64,000 bases of DNA from JAXMEQ01 sp046348225 (GTDB lineage: Bacteria; Pseudomonadota; Gammaproteobacteria; Burkholderiales; Burkholderiaceae_C), in NCBI GenBank assembly GCA_046348225.1, contig JAXMEQ010000003.1, positions 248,001 to 312,000 of the forward strand, given 5' to 3'. Shown here piece by piece: positions 8,271-16,179 of this stretch. Within the stretch, counting starts at the first letter, position 1. The number at the start of each line of letters is the position of its first letter. Position numbers and translations under genes: made by a program. The notes below the pieces were generated by a model, which saw only the letters and a list, made by a program, of their open reading frames with translations, was not told the DNA's origin and searched no databases.

Positions 8271-8283
8271 GGCCACCGCGCCG

Positions 8284-8826
8284 TCACGCGGCGGCGCGCA
8301 GGACGCCGGCAGCACGCGGCGCCGCCGGGGTGGTGTCGAATGAAATTTCACCCGACAGTTGCCCGCCCTCTTCAATGACCAGCTTGCCGTAGCGGATCTT
8401 GCCTGTCACCTTGCCGGTGGCGTAGATCATGAGGTTGTGGCGCACCGTGAGGTTGCCGTCGAATTCGCCGCGGATCTCGGCAATGTCAATCTCGGCCGAG
8501 CCCTTGAAGGCGCCGCGCTCGGAAATCTGGATCACGCGCGAGTCCATGGTGGCCTCGACCGAGCCCTCCACCACCAGGGTGTCGCAGTCGGTGATCTCCA
8601 CGCCCTTGAGCTTGATGTTGGGGCCGACGGTGAGCTTGCTCTCGACGTCCTTGGGGCCGCTGGCGGCCGCGGCATTGGCGGGGGTGATGGCTGCGCTGGC
8701 ACCGGCGCCCGCGGCGGCCGTGGCAGGCGGGGACGATGCGCTGCCGCCGGGCACCGCGCCGGAATTCGGGCGGGCGTTGTAGTTGTCGGGTTCTCGCTTG
8801 TTGAAAAACGGGCTTTGCAGTGCCAT
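8284..8826 (-). CDS. bactofilin-family polymer-forming cytoskeletal protein
   Basis: 180 residues. The C-terminal two thirds carry the bactofilin right-handed beta-helix, with regularly spaced hydrophobic turns (LVVEGSVEATMDSRVIQISE, GEFDGNLTVRHNLMIYATG, GKIRYGKLVIEEGGQLSGEI). The N-terminal 60-70 residues are a Pro/Ala/Gly-rich linker after MALQSPFFNKRE. Bactofilins assemble nucleotide-free filaments linked to cell shape or surface organelles. GGAGAG lies about 9 nt upstream of the ATG at 8826. It is convergent with the secreted Ig-like gene, 13 bp apart. Confidence 0.9.
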   Translation of the reverse strand: MALQSPFFNKREPDNYNARPNSGAVPGGSASSPPATAAAGAGASAAITPANAAAASGPKDVESKLTVGPNIKLKGVEITDCDTLVVEGSVEATMDSRVIQISERGAFKGSAEIDIAEIRGEFDGNLTVRHNLMIYATGKVTGKIRYGKLVIEEGGQLSGEISFDTTPAAPRAAGVLRAAA

Positions 8827-8965
8827 CCATTGCTCTCCTGTAAGGTGACGCTGATGGTAGGGACCGCGGCGCTTACATCCCGGTTGAAGGCGCAAGTTTG
8901 GTAACCATTTAGGTGAGCCCGGTGATGCGTTTTGACGGATACTTGCACCCGGAATCCAAAGCACC

Positions 8966-9244
8966 ATGGAACGAATCAGCGGCCCCTTCAAAGGCTACTT
9001 AATTGCGGCCTACACCGTGGAAAGCGGCAACGAGTTTGTCGGCTTCGCCAAGATCTGCCTTGCCCGCCCGGAGTCACCGCATGGCGTGAACGCGCAGCAC
9101 AAGGTGCGCAGTTACCACCTCTATTCCTCGGAAAGCCAGGCCCTGGAGAGTGCCGAGTTCCGCGCCCGTGAAACCATTGCCGACATGGAGTCCAACTGGC
9201 ACCCGTTCAGCGTGGAAAGCATGATGGACTCGCTCAGGAAGTAG
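8966..9244 (+). CDS. small conserved hypothetical protein
   Basis: 92 residues, soluble, no signal peptide and no domain I recognise. The frame MERISGPFKGYLIAAYTVES... has a natural composition and ends in SMMDSLRK. Its 3' end overlaps the convergent MFS gene by 11 bp. It lies divergent from the bactofilin gene across a 139-bp gap. No function is suggested. Confidence 0.75.
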   Translation: MERISGPFKGYLIAAYTVESGNEFVGFAKICLARPESPHGVNAQHKVRSYHLYSSESQALESAEFRARETIADMESNWHPFSVESMMDSLRK

Positions 9245-10490
9245 CGGGTACCAGCGCAGTGCGGCGCACCCGCCGCACATTGAAGGCGCTCGCAATCAGC
9301 ACGCCCTGCACCAGCGCCAGACCCAGCAGCACGCTGCCGTATTGCTGGTGGTCCATCAGCGCCCCAAACACCAGCGGCGCGGCTGCCTGGCCGATGTCCA
9401 GCCCCGAATACACCACGCCATAGACCCGGCCGGTTGCGTTGTCGGGGGTGGATTTCTTGACCAGCAGGTCCCGCGAGGGGCCGGCAATGCCCGAGGCAAA
9501 ACCCATCACGCCGAACAGCACCGGCACCGCCAGCGCCGGCACACGGGCCAGCCCGAGCGTGAGCGCCACCAGCGCCGCCACGCCAAACCCCACGCCGACA
9601 ATGCGTTCGCAGCGCGACGGGTCGGCCGCCAGAAAGCCGCCCAGCACCATGCCACCGGCCGCACACACCATGTAGACCGTGAGGCACATGGCCGCGAGCG
9701 CCAGCGGCACCCCGTGCAACTGGCGCGCCGCCTCGGGCGCAAAGGCCTGCACCACGCTGATGACAATGGCGTAGAAAAAGAAGAAGGCAAAGCACATCCA
9801 CACCGCCGGAATGCGCAGGAAGTCAAAGCTGCCCTCTGCCGCCGGCTGGCCCGCCGTTCGCACGGGTGCAGCCGCCGCCGCGGGCAGCGCCAGCGTCGGG
9901 CGCTGGACCCACAGCACTGCCAGCACCACGAAGATCAGCACCCCGGCGCCTGCCAGCGCCACGCGCCACGAAAAGGCCAGCGCCAGCGGCACCAGCATGG
10001 CCGGCGCCAGCGCCCAGCCCAGGCTGCCCGTGATGCCGTGCACGCTGTAGGCATGGCCCAGGCGCGGCGCGCTCACCTTTCGGTTCAGCAAGGTGTAGTC
10101 CACAGGGTGGAACACGCCATTGCCAGTACCTGCCACGATGGAGAAGAACGCCATCGTCCAGTAGCTGGTGCTGGCCGCAAAGCCAAAGGCCGCCAGACCG
10201 AGCAGCGCCAGCCCGGCAAACAGAATGGGGCGCGGGCCGTACTTGTCCACCAGGAAGCCCGACGCTGCCTGCACCCCGCAGGACACCACAAAGAACAGCG
10301 TCATCAGAAAACCCAGCTCTGTATAGCTGGCGTTGAAAGCGTCCTTGAGCCAGGGAAACAGCGGCGCGAGCAACAGCTGGCTGTAGTGGCTGATCAGGTG
10401 GGCCAGGCCCACCAGGCCAATGACGCGGGCGTCCTGGCGCAGGCTGACGGGGCCGCCGGGCGGCAGGTTCAGGGTGTTCGCGGTGCTCAT
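9234..10490 (-). CDS. MFS transporter
   Basis: 418-residue major facilitator with 12 predicted membrane helices. The loop-2 motif appears as GFLVDKYGPRP between helices 2 and 3, and FHPVDYTLLN in helix 4-5 resembles nitroimidazole/cyanate-type or fosmidomycin-type exporters. The central loop is short and Ala/Pro-rich. The start MSTANTLN at 10490 precedes the first conserved segment. It is divergent from an AraC regulator, the same arrangement as nimT/nimR in E. coli, so drug or metabolite efflux under AraC control is likely but not proven. Confidence 0.85.
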   Translation of the reverse strand: MSTANTLNLPPGGPVSLRQDARVIGLVGLAHLISHYSQLLLAPLFPWLKDAFNASYTELGFLMTLFFVVSCGVQAASGFLVDKYGPRPILFAGLALLGLAAFGFAASTSYWTMAFFSIVAGTGNGVFHPVDYTLLNRKVSAPRLGHAYSVHGITGSLGWALAPAMLVPLALAFSWRVALAGAGVLIFVVLAVLWVQRPTLALPAAAAAPVRTAGQPAAEGSFDFLRIPAVWMCFAFFFFYAIVISVVQAFAPEAARQLHGVPLALAAMCLTVYMVCAAGGMVLGGFLAADPSRCERIVGVGFGVAALVALTLGLARVPALAVPVLFGVMGFASGIAGPSRDLLVKKSTPDNATGRVYGVVYSGLDIGQAAAPLVFGALMDHQQYGSVLLGLALVQGVLIASAFNVRRVRRTALVPATS

Positions 10491-10513
10491 GGCGGCTATC
10501 GTAGTATTGCGTC

Positions 10514-10540
10514 GGCGTTTCTGGAATGCGATGAAACGCC
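10514..10540. promoter_or_regulatory. candidate AraC operator (GGCGTTTC...GAAACGCC)
   Basis: A perfect 8-bp inverted repeat GGCGTTTC (10514-10521) and GAAACGCC (10533-10540) with an 11-bp spacer sits between the divergent MFS and AraC genes. Position and symmetry suit an autoregulatory operator. If the AraC protein began at the in-frame ATG at 10531 the operator would overlap coding sequence, which favours the downstream start at 10564. Confidence 0.5.
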
Positions 10541-10563
10541 AGCTTTCGTCGAAAATCCGCCAA

Positions 10564-11388
10564 ATGCCCCAACCCGCTTCCAGACTGACGCCCGTCGGCG
10601 ACACCGACCCGTTCAAGCCCAGCCCGCGCCGGCCGGTGCGGGTGCGCGCGCGCAGCATGCCGGCCGACACGCACTTCGAGCCGCACCGCCACGCCTGGGC
10701 GCAACTGGCCTACTGCGCCACCGGCATGGTGCAGGTCACGGCGGCCGCGCCCGACGAGGTGACCTACATCGTGCCGCCGTCGCGCGCCGTATGGATTGCG
10801 CCCGGCGCGCGCCACGCCATCCACGTGCTGGAAACGGCGGAGTTCCGCACGCTGTACCTGCACGCCAGCATCACGCCCGCCGGCTGGACGGGCTGCCGCA
10901 TGATCGTGGTGAGCCCGCTGCTGCGCGAGCTGGTCCGCGCGCTGGACGCACCGGCCGGCCAGCCACTGCCCGCGGCGCGCGAGCAGCACCTGACAGCACT
11001 GGTGATGGACGAAATTGCCCACGCCAGCACCCAGGCCCTGGGCGTGCCCATGCCCCACCCCCAAACCGGCGACAAGCGCCTGCGTGCGCTGTGTGAAGCC
11101 GTGCTGCGCGCGCCGTCCGAGCGGGCCACACTGGCCGACTGGGCGCGCGACATTGGCGCCAGCGAGCGCACCGTGGCCCGCCTCTTCCGCGAAGCGCTGG
11201 GCATGAGCTACCAGCAATGGCGCCAGCAGGCCATCCTGGCGCACGCGCTGCCGCTGCTGGCCCGCGGTACGCCCGTCAGCCAGGTGGCGGCGGCCAGCGG
11301 CTACGCCAGCGACAGCGCCTTCACCGCCATGTTCAAGGCCGCCATGGGCCAGCCGCCGAGCCAGTTCCAGGGAAAAACAGGCCTCTAG
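10564..11388 (+). CDS. AraC family transcriptional regulator with cupin sensor domain
   Basis: 274 residues. An N-terminal cupin sensor (FEPHRHAWAQLAYC, about residues 38-51) is followed by a C-terminal pair of helix-turn-helix motifs: LADWARDIGASERTVARLFRE and VSQVAAASGYASDSAFTAMF. The Q-rich linker helix and the DSAFTAMFKAAMGQPPSQF ending are typical of the family. It is divergent from the MFS gene and likely controls it. An alternative ATG lies at 10531. The TAG stop overlaps the first bases of a 42-bp repeat copy. Confidence 0.87.
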   Translation: MPQPASRLTPVGDTDPFKPSPRRPVRVRARSMPADTHFEPHRHAWAQLAYCATGMVQVTAAAPDEVTYIVPPSRAVWIAPGARHAIHVLETAEFRTLYLHASITPAGWTGCRMIVVSPLLRELVRALDAPAGQPLPAAREQHLTALVMDEIAHASTQALGVPMPHPQTGDKRLRALCEAVLRAPSERATLADWARDIGASERTVARLFREALGMSYQQWRQQAILAHALPLLARGTPVSQVAAASGYASDSAFTAMFKAAMGQPPSQFQGKTGL

Positions 11389-11428
11389 CCCGCATGGAAT
11401 CTGCGTGAGCCGCTATCAAAACGATAGC
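11387..11428 (-). repeat. 42-bp dispersed element, copy 2
   Basis: On the minus strand it reads GCTATC-GTTTT-GATAGC first (perfect 6-bp stem), then CGGCTCACGCAGA, and ends GCGGGCT. It starts 16 bp after the hutF stop codon. On the other strand its AGCCCGC end overlaps the AraC TAG stop. Confidence 0.85.
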
Positions 11429-11444
11429 GACCCGATTCAGTGGT

Positions 11445-12800
11445 TCATGCCCACAGCGCCTGCATGGCGCTGGCGAATGCCGCCTGCCGCCCGGGCACCG
11501 GGGCCGCCACGGGCTGGCCCGCCACATGCACCGAATGCAAAGGCGCGTCGGGGCTGGAGAACACCAGCGCGTCCAGCAGCTGCGAACGCGGCAGGCCCGT
11601 GAGCGCGGGCGCCTCCGCCTGCAGCACGCAGAAGTCGGCGCGCTGGCCGGGCGCCAGCCCGCCCAGCGCCAGGCCCGCCGCCGCGCTGCCCCCACCGACC
11701 GCGCCTTGCAGCAGCGCCGCCGCCGTGCTGTCGCTGCCCGTGGCGCGCGCCGCGATGTTGCGCTGCCGACGCACCAGCCGCTGCGAATACTCCAGCAGCC
11801 GCAGCTCTTCCGACCAGCGGCGCGTGACATGGCTGTCCGAGCCGATGGACCACGCGCCACCCGGCCCGGCCCAGCCGGTAAAGTCGAACACGCCGTCGCC
11901 CAGGTTGGCCTCAGTGCTGGGGCAAATCACGATGCTTGCGCCCGTGGCCTGCAGGCCTTGCAGTTCCGCCGGCGTGGTGTGGGTGGCGTGCACCAGGTTC
12001 CAGCGCGCGTCCACCGGCGCATGGGCCAGCAGCCATTCAATGGGCCGCTGACCGTGATGGGCGATGCAGTCGTTCACCTCCTGCATCTGTTCGCTGATGT
12101 GGATGTGCACTGGCCAGCTCGCGCGCTGGCTGGCCTGCGCCACCTCGGCCAGCGCACCGGCATCGACCGCGCGCAGCGAATGCAGCGCCACCCCGGCGTG
12201 GATGCCCGGCAGGCCCAGCGCATTCACGGTTTCCGCCAGTCGCAGCACGCTGGCCGGCGTGCCGCCAAAGCGGCGCTGGTCGTCGCGCAGCCCTGTGGCG
12301 CCAAAGCCCGAGCGCATGTACAGCGTGGGCAGCAGCGTCAGGCCGATGCCGGTGGCCTGTGCCGCGCGCACCAGCGCCAGGGACAGTTCGGTTGCATCGG
12401 CATAGGGTTTTCCGTCCAGGTCATGGTGCAGGTAGTGAAACTCGCACACCTGGGTGTAGCCACCGGCCAGCAGCTCGGCATAGAGCTGGGTGGCAATGGC
12501 CTCCAGCTGGCCGGGCGTGATGCGCAGCGCGGCGCTGTACATGCGGTCGCGCCAGCTCCAGAAGTCGTCGTCGCGGCCACCGCTGCGCTCGGTCAGCCCG
12601 GCGATGGCGCGCTGGAAGGCATGGCTGTGGGCATTGACCACGCCGGGCAGCACCGGGCCGGGTAGCCTGGTGGCGCCATGCGGGCTGGCGCCGGGCGTGA
12701 TGGACTGCCAACGGCCATTGGCCACCACCAGCCGCACGTCGTACTGCCAGCGGCCGTCGGCCCAGGCCTGTGGCGCAAAGAAGGCCTGTTCAGTGGCCAT
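11445..12800 (-). CDS. hutF: formimidoylglutamate deiminase HutF
   Basis: 451 residues of the amidohydrolase superfamily. It hydrolyses N-formimidoyl-L-glutamate to N-formyl-L-glutamate and ammonia, step four of the five-step histidine route. The metal-binding HxH is NAHSHAFQR (His58, His60). HISEQ and GSDSHVTR near the C-terminal half supply further metal and catalytic residues. ATG 12800 overlaps the end of hutG by 11 bp, so translation is coupled. It is the last gene of the leftward hut transcript. Confidence 0.95.
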   Translation of the reverse strand: MATEQAFFAPQAWADGRWQYDVRLVVANGRWQSITPGASPHGATRLPGPVLPGVVNAHSHAFQRAIAGLTERSGGRDDDFWSWRDRMYSAALRITPGQLEAIATQLYAELLAGGYTQVCEFHYLHHDLDGKPYADATELSLALVRAAQATGIGLTLLPTLYMRSGFGATGLRDDQRRFGGTPASVLRLAETVNALGLPGIHAGVALHSLRAVDAGALAEVAQASQRASWPVHIHISEQMQEVNDCIAHHGQRPIEWLLAHAPVDARWNLVHATHTTPAELQGLQATGASIVICPSTEANLGDGVFDFTGWAGPGGAWSIGSDSHVTRRWSEELRLLEYSQRLVRRQRNIAARATGSDSTAAALLQGAVGGGSAAAGLALGGLAPGQRADFCVLQAEAPALTGLPRSQLLDALVFSSPDAPLHSVHVAGQPVAAPVPGRQAAFASAMQALWA

Positions 12801-13590
12801 ACAAGGCCCCCGCCGCCTGCAGGGCCGCGCCAACCATCGCCTTGAGCACGGGCTGGATCTGCGCGGCCCGGGCCTCGTCGTACGCAAACGGCGGCACCTC
12901 CTGCATGTAGAGGCTTTGGCACTTTTCCAGCTGCACCGCATGCACATGGTGAGCCGGTTGCCCGTAGTGGCGCGTGATGTAGCCGCCCTTGAAGCGGCCA
13001 TTGACCACGCTGCTGACACCCGGCGCCTGATGGCAGGCCGCAGCGACCGCGGTGGTGATGGACGGGTGCGCGGCCGCGCCATTGGCGGTGCCAATGTTCA
13101 GGTCGGGCAGGCGGCCTTCAAACAGCCAGGGGATTTCGCTGCGGATGCTGTGGGCGTCCCACAGCAGGGCGTAGCCATGCTGCGCCCGGATGCGCGTCAG
13201 CTCGCCCTGCAAGGCGTCGTGGTACGGCTGCCAGTACGCCGCACGGCGGCGCAGCTTGTCGGCCGCGTCGGGCTCGGCGCCGGGCTGGTACAGCGGGTCA
13301 CCGGTGAAAAAGCGCGTGGGGCACAGCTCGGTGTTCGACGCGCCGGGGTACATGGGCGTGTCGTCGGGCGGGCGGTTCAGGTCGATCACATAGCGCGACA
13401 TCTGTGGCACCAGCACGCTGGCGCCCAGCTCGCCCAGAAAGTTGTAGAGGCGGTGCAGGTGCCAGTCGGTGTCTTCCACGGCCAGCGCACGTGGCACATA
13501 GCGCGGCTTCAGTTCGTCCGGGATCTGCGTGCCCACGTGCGGCATGCTCACCAGCAGCGGCGCGGTGCCGCGAAACAGCTCAAGACTCAT
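12790..13590 (-). CDS. hutG: N-formylglutamate deformylase HutG
   Basis: 266 residues of the N-formylglutamate amidohydrolase family. It converts N-formylglutamate to glutamate and formate, the final step. Diagnostic segments are LLVSMPHVGTQIP, DTDWHLHRLYNF and LWDAHSIRSEIP, which hold likely metal-ligand His/Asp residues. The start codon overlaps the hutI stop as ATGA (13587-13590). Confidence 0.95.
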   Translation of the reverse strand: MSLELFRGTAPLLVSMPHVGTQIPDELKPRYVPRALAVEDTDWHLHRLYNFLGELGASVLVPQMSRYVIDLNRPPDDTPMYPGASNTELCPTRFFTGDPLYQPGAEPDAADKLRRRAAYWQPYHDALQGELTRIRAQHGYALLWDAHSIRSEIPWLFEGRLPDLNIGTANGAAAHPSITTAVAAACHQAPGVSSVVNGRFKGGYITRHYGQPAHHVHAVQLEKCQSLYMQEVPPFAYDEARAAQIQPVLKAMVGAALQAAGALYGH

Positions 13591-14801
13591 GCGGGCTCAC
13601 CCTTGAAGATGGTTTGCAGGCGCGGATTGGCGCCGATGGCGTAGCTCAGCTGCGCGGGGTGGGCCACGTCCCACAGCACAAAGTCGGCGCGCTGGCCGGC
13701 CGCCAGCGTGCCGCGGTCGTGCAGGCCCAGCGCGCGCGCGGCGTGGCGGGTGACACCGGCCAGGGCTTCCTCGGGCGTCAGGCGGAACAGCGTGCAGGCC
13801 ATGTTCAGCATCAGCAGCAGCGAGGTGCACGGCGAACTGCCGGGGTTGCAGTCGGTGGAGACTGCCATGGGCACGCGGTACTCGCGCAGCAGCGCCACCG
13901 GCGGCAGCCGCGTTTCGCGCAGGAAGTAAAACGCGCCGGGCAGCAGCACCGCCACCGCGCCGGACTGGGCCATGGCCGCGGCGCCTTCGGTGCTGAGCCA
14001 TTCCAGGTGGTCGCAGCTCAGCGCGCCAAATTCGGCCGCCAGCGCTGCGCCACCGCTGTCGCTGAGCTGCTCGGCATGCAGCTTGACCGGCAGGCCCAGG
14101 CCTTGGGCCGCCTCGAACACCTGGCGCGTCTGGGCCGGGCTGAAGGCAATGCGCTCGCAGAACGCGTCCACCGCATCCACCAGGCCTTCGGCGTGCAGCA
14201 CGGGCAGCATGCGCAGCACCTCGGCCAGGTAGTCGTCGGTGCGCCCGGCGAATTCGGGCGGCACGGCATGGGCGCCCAGAAAGGTGGTGCGCACGTCCAC
14301 CGGCTGGCTCATGGCCAGCTCGCGCGCCACCTGCAGGGTCTTGCGCTCATGGTCCAGCGCCAGGCCGTAGCCGGATTTGATTTCCACCGTGGTCACACCC
14401 TCCGCGCGCAGCGCCCGCAGGCGCGGCAAGCTCTGCGCCTTGAGCGTGCTGGCGTCGGCAGCCCGCGTGGCGCGCACGGTGGACGCGATGCCGCCGCCAG
14501 CACGGGCAATGTCTTCGTAGCTGGCGCCGTTGAGGCGCTGCTCGAACTCCCCGGCACGGTCCCCGCCATACACCAGGTGGGTGTGGCAATCGATCAGGCC
14601 GGGCGTGATCAGCGCGCCCTCGGCGTCGTGGTGCACCGCCACACGCTCGGTCAGGCTGCGCGGCAAGGCCTCGCGCGGGCCGGCCCAGGCAATGTGTTCA
14701 CCGTCCACCACCAGCGCACCTTCGTCCACCAGGCCATAGGGCGTGGCGGCATCGGGTTGCATCGTGGCCAGCCGGCAATGGGTCCAGAGTTGCAGCGTCA
14801 T
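13587..14801 (-). CDS. hutI: imidazolonepropionase HutI
   Basis: 404-residue amidohydrolase that opens 4-imidazolone-5-propionate to formimidoylglutamate, step three. The HxH metal site is LIDCHTHLVYGG (His73, His75). It is followed by the HutI-specific YEDIARAGGGIASTV substrate loop, a KLHAEQLSD metal strand and STDCNPGSSP near the C-terminus. The ATG at 14801 overlaps the hutD stop as ATGA, which decides this start over an upstream in-frame ATG. Confidence 0.96.
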   Translation of the reverse strand: MTLQLWTHCRLATMQPDAATPYGLVDEGALVVDGEHIAWAGPREALPRSLTERVAVHHDAEGALITPGLIDCHTHLVYGGDRAGEFEQRLNGASYEDIARAGGGIASTVRATRAADASTLKAQSLPRLRALRAEGVTTVEIKSGYGLALDHERKTLQVARELAMSQPVDVRTTFLGAHAVPPEFAGRTDDYLAEVLRMLPVLHAEGLVDAVDAFCERIAFSPAQTRQVFEAAQGLGLPVKLHAEQLSDSGGAALAAEFGALSCDHLEWLSTEGAAAMAQSGAVAVLLPGAFYFLRETRLPPVALLREYRVPMAVSTDCNPGSSPCTSLLLMLNMACTLFRLTPEEALAGVTRHAARALGLHDRGTLAAGQRADFVLWDVAHPAQLSYAIGANPRLQTIFKGEPA

Positions 14802-15352
14802 GGGGTCACCTCCATCCACAGGGCGTCGTCTCCCTGCAGGTGCACGGCGGCCCTGGCCGTGGCCTGCCGCCAGGCCAGGGTGCCGGGCGCCAGCGTCACG
14901 TGTTCAGAATCAAAAGTGGCCACAGCCCGCGCGCTGACAGCGTAAGTCGCTATCAAATTCATAGCATCAGTCGTGCCACGGTAGTCGCCCCGTACCCGCT
15001 GCAGCCGCGCCGGCGCCTGCCGCGTCATGAGGTTGAAGTCCTGCGTGGCGCCGCCCGGCAGCGTGCACTGCGTGGCGGCGGCGCCGTCAAAGGCGAAGGG
15101 GTCGCTGGCGGCGGTGAGCGTGTGGGTCACACCATCGACCACCAGCCGCACGCCGGCACCGCCCAGCACCGCAAACCAGCGCTGCACACCGTCAAAGCGC
15201 GAAAACGGGCCGTCGGCCGCCACCTCGGCCACCGACAGGCGCACGCGCCAGCGGGCAGCGTCGGGCCAGGCCAACAGCTCGCGCGTGGTGCCCCCGCCGT
15301 TCTTCCAGGGCTGGGGCGCCACGTCGGCCAGTCGCACCAGATTCCAGCTCAT
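14798..15352 (-). CDS. hutD: HutD family protein
   Basis: 184-residue HutD/Ves family bicupin-like protein (MSWNLVRLADVAPQPWKNGGGTT start, the WKNGGG block is diagnostic). In pseudomonads HutD is thought to limit excessive hut expression; its biochemistry is unsettled. A 42-bp repeat lies inside the gene (14924-14965) and is read in frame as 14 residues, AMNLIATYAVSARA, in a region that may be an expanded loop before the C-terminal strand. It overlaps hutC and hutI by ATGA junctions. Confidence 0.88.
   Translation of the reverse strand: MSWNLVRLADVAPQPWKNGGGTTRELLAWPDAARWRVRLSVAEVAADGPFSRFDGVQRWFAVLGGAGVRLVVDGVTHTLTAASDPFAFDGAAATQCTLPGGATQDFNLMTRQAPARLQRVRGDYRGTTDAMNLIATYAVSARAVATFDSEHVTLAPGTLAWRQATARAAVHLQGDDALWMEVTP
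14924..14965 (-). repeat. 42-bp dispersed element, copy 3 (inside hutD, in frame)
   Basis: On the minus strand it reads GCTATG-AATTT-GATAGC (5-bp stem), then GACTTACGCTGTCA and ends GCGCGGGCT. It encodes exactly 14 codons of hutD with no stop. Confidence 0.8.
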
Positions 15353-16059
15353 GCCTGAAACTGCCCCGCAAAGCTGTAGCGCGTGCCGGGGTAGACCAGC
15401 CGCGCCACGCTGGCCACATGGGCGCCGCTCACGGTGCGGCGCATCATCACCAGACAGGGCTCGCTGCGCTTGATGCCGAGCTGCTTCGCCTCGGCGGCGC
15501 TGGGCAGGCAGGCCTCGATGCTGTAGCTGGCCTCGGTAAGCGGCGCGTGGGCCAGCAGGTGGTGGGTGGGCGTGGTCTGGGTGAAGTCCAGCGTCAGATA
15601 GTCGGGCGCCGCGGCAGGGTTGACGTAGCGGTCTTCGTACTGGATGGGCACGCCGTTTTCCAGATGGATCAGCACCGTATGGAAAACCGCCGCGCCGCTG
15701 CGCAGGCCCAGCGACGCTGCCACCTCGGCGCCGGCCTTTTCCCGCGCCACCGTCAATACCCGGGTGGTGTGCACATGGCCGCGCTCGGCTACTTCTTCGT
15801 GGATGTCGCGAATCGTCAGGCGCGATGAAATGCGGTGCAGCTCGGCCACCCGCGTGCCCGAGCCCTGCACCCGCGTGACCATGCCCTCGGCCGCCAGCTC
15901 GCGCAGCGCGCGGTTGACCGTCATGCGCGCCACGCCGAACTGCGCCATCAGCGCCGACTCGCTGGGCACCGGGTCGCCAGGCTTCCAGTGGCCGCTGCTG
16001 ATGTGGCCCCTGATGAAGGCCTTGACCTGCTCGTAAACCGGCGTTTCGGGCTTTTCCAT
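15349..16059 (-). CDS. hutC: histidine utilisation repressor HutC
   Basis: 236-residue GntR-family, HutC-subfamily repressor; its inducer in studied bacteria is urocanate. The winged helix-turn-helix lies at about residues 33-58 (PSESALMAQFGVARMTVNRA). The C-terminal UTRA ligand domain has YEDRYVNPAAAPDYL and ASYSIEACLPSAAEA. The start MEKPETPVYEQ at 16059 lies just outside the operator region. It is first gene of the leftward transcript, so it is autoregulated through the two operators next door. Confidence 0.95.
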   Translation of the reverse strand: MEKPETPVYEQVKAFIRGHISSGHWKPGDPVPSESALMAQFGVARMTVNRALRELAAEGMVTRVQGSGTRVAELHRISSRLTIRDIHEEVAERGHVHTTRVLTVAREKAGAEVAASLGLRSGAAVFHTVLIHLENGVPIQYEDRYVNPAAAPDYLTLDFTQTTPTHHLLAHAPLTEASYSIEACLPSAAEAKQLGIKRSEPCLVMMRRTVSGAHVASVARLVYPGTRYSFAGQFQA

Positions 16060-16078
16060 ACCCCGTAGATTACCCCAG

Positions 16079-16107
16079 TTGACACAAGTTGTATAGACAA
16101 CTAAACT
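16079..16107 (+). promoter_or_regulatory. probable hutU promoter
   Basis: TTGACA (16079-16084), 17-bp spacer, TAAACT (16102-16107). The spacer is almost entirely occupied by operator 1, so bound HutC would exclude RNA polymerase. Transcription would start near 16114, about 65 bp before the hutU ATG. Confidence 0.6.
16086..16102. promoter_or_regulatory. HutC-type operator 1
   Basis: AAGTTGTATAGACAACT, itself a near-palindrome (GTTGT...ACAAC) and the exact reverse complement of operator 2 at 16124-16140. It resembles the TTGTATATACAA-like core known for HutC sites. It lies between the divergent hutC and hutU genes. Confidence 0.8.
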
Positions 16108-16123
16108 TTCCCGCAGAATGTAA

Positions 16124-16140
16124 AGTTGTCTATACAACTT
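16124..16140. promoter_or_regulatory. HutC-type operator 2
   Basis: AGTTGTCTATACAACTT, a perfect 17-bp inverted copy of operator 1, centre-to-centre 38 bp away. It would lie just downstream of the hutU transcription start. Two sites in opposite orientation suit simultaneous control of both divergent hut transcripts or cooperative binding. Confidence 0.8.
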
Positions 16141-16179
16141 GGCGTCCATCCAACCCCACTGAATTGCCGGAGCCCGCCC

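Noticed and set aside
10496..10516. Tenth copy of the 42-bp element near GGCTATCGTAGTATTGC
   Set aside because: Shares only GCTATC. No matching ATAGC arm and no AGCCCGC block at the required distance.
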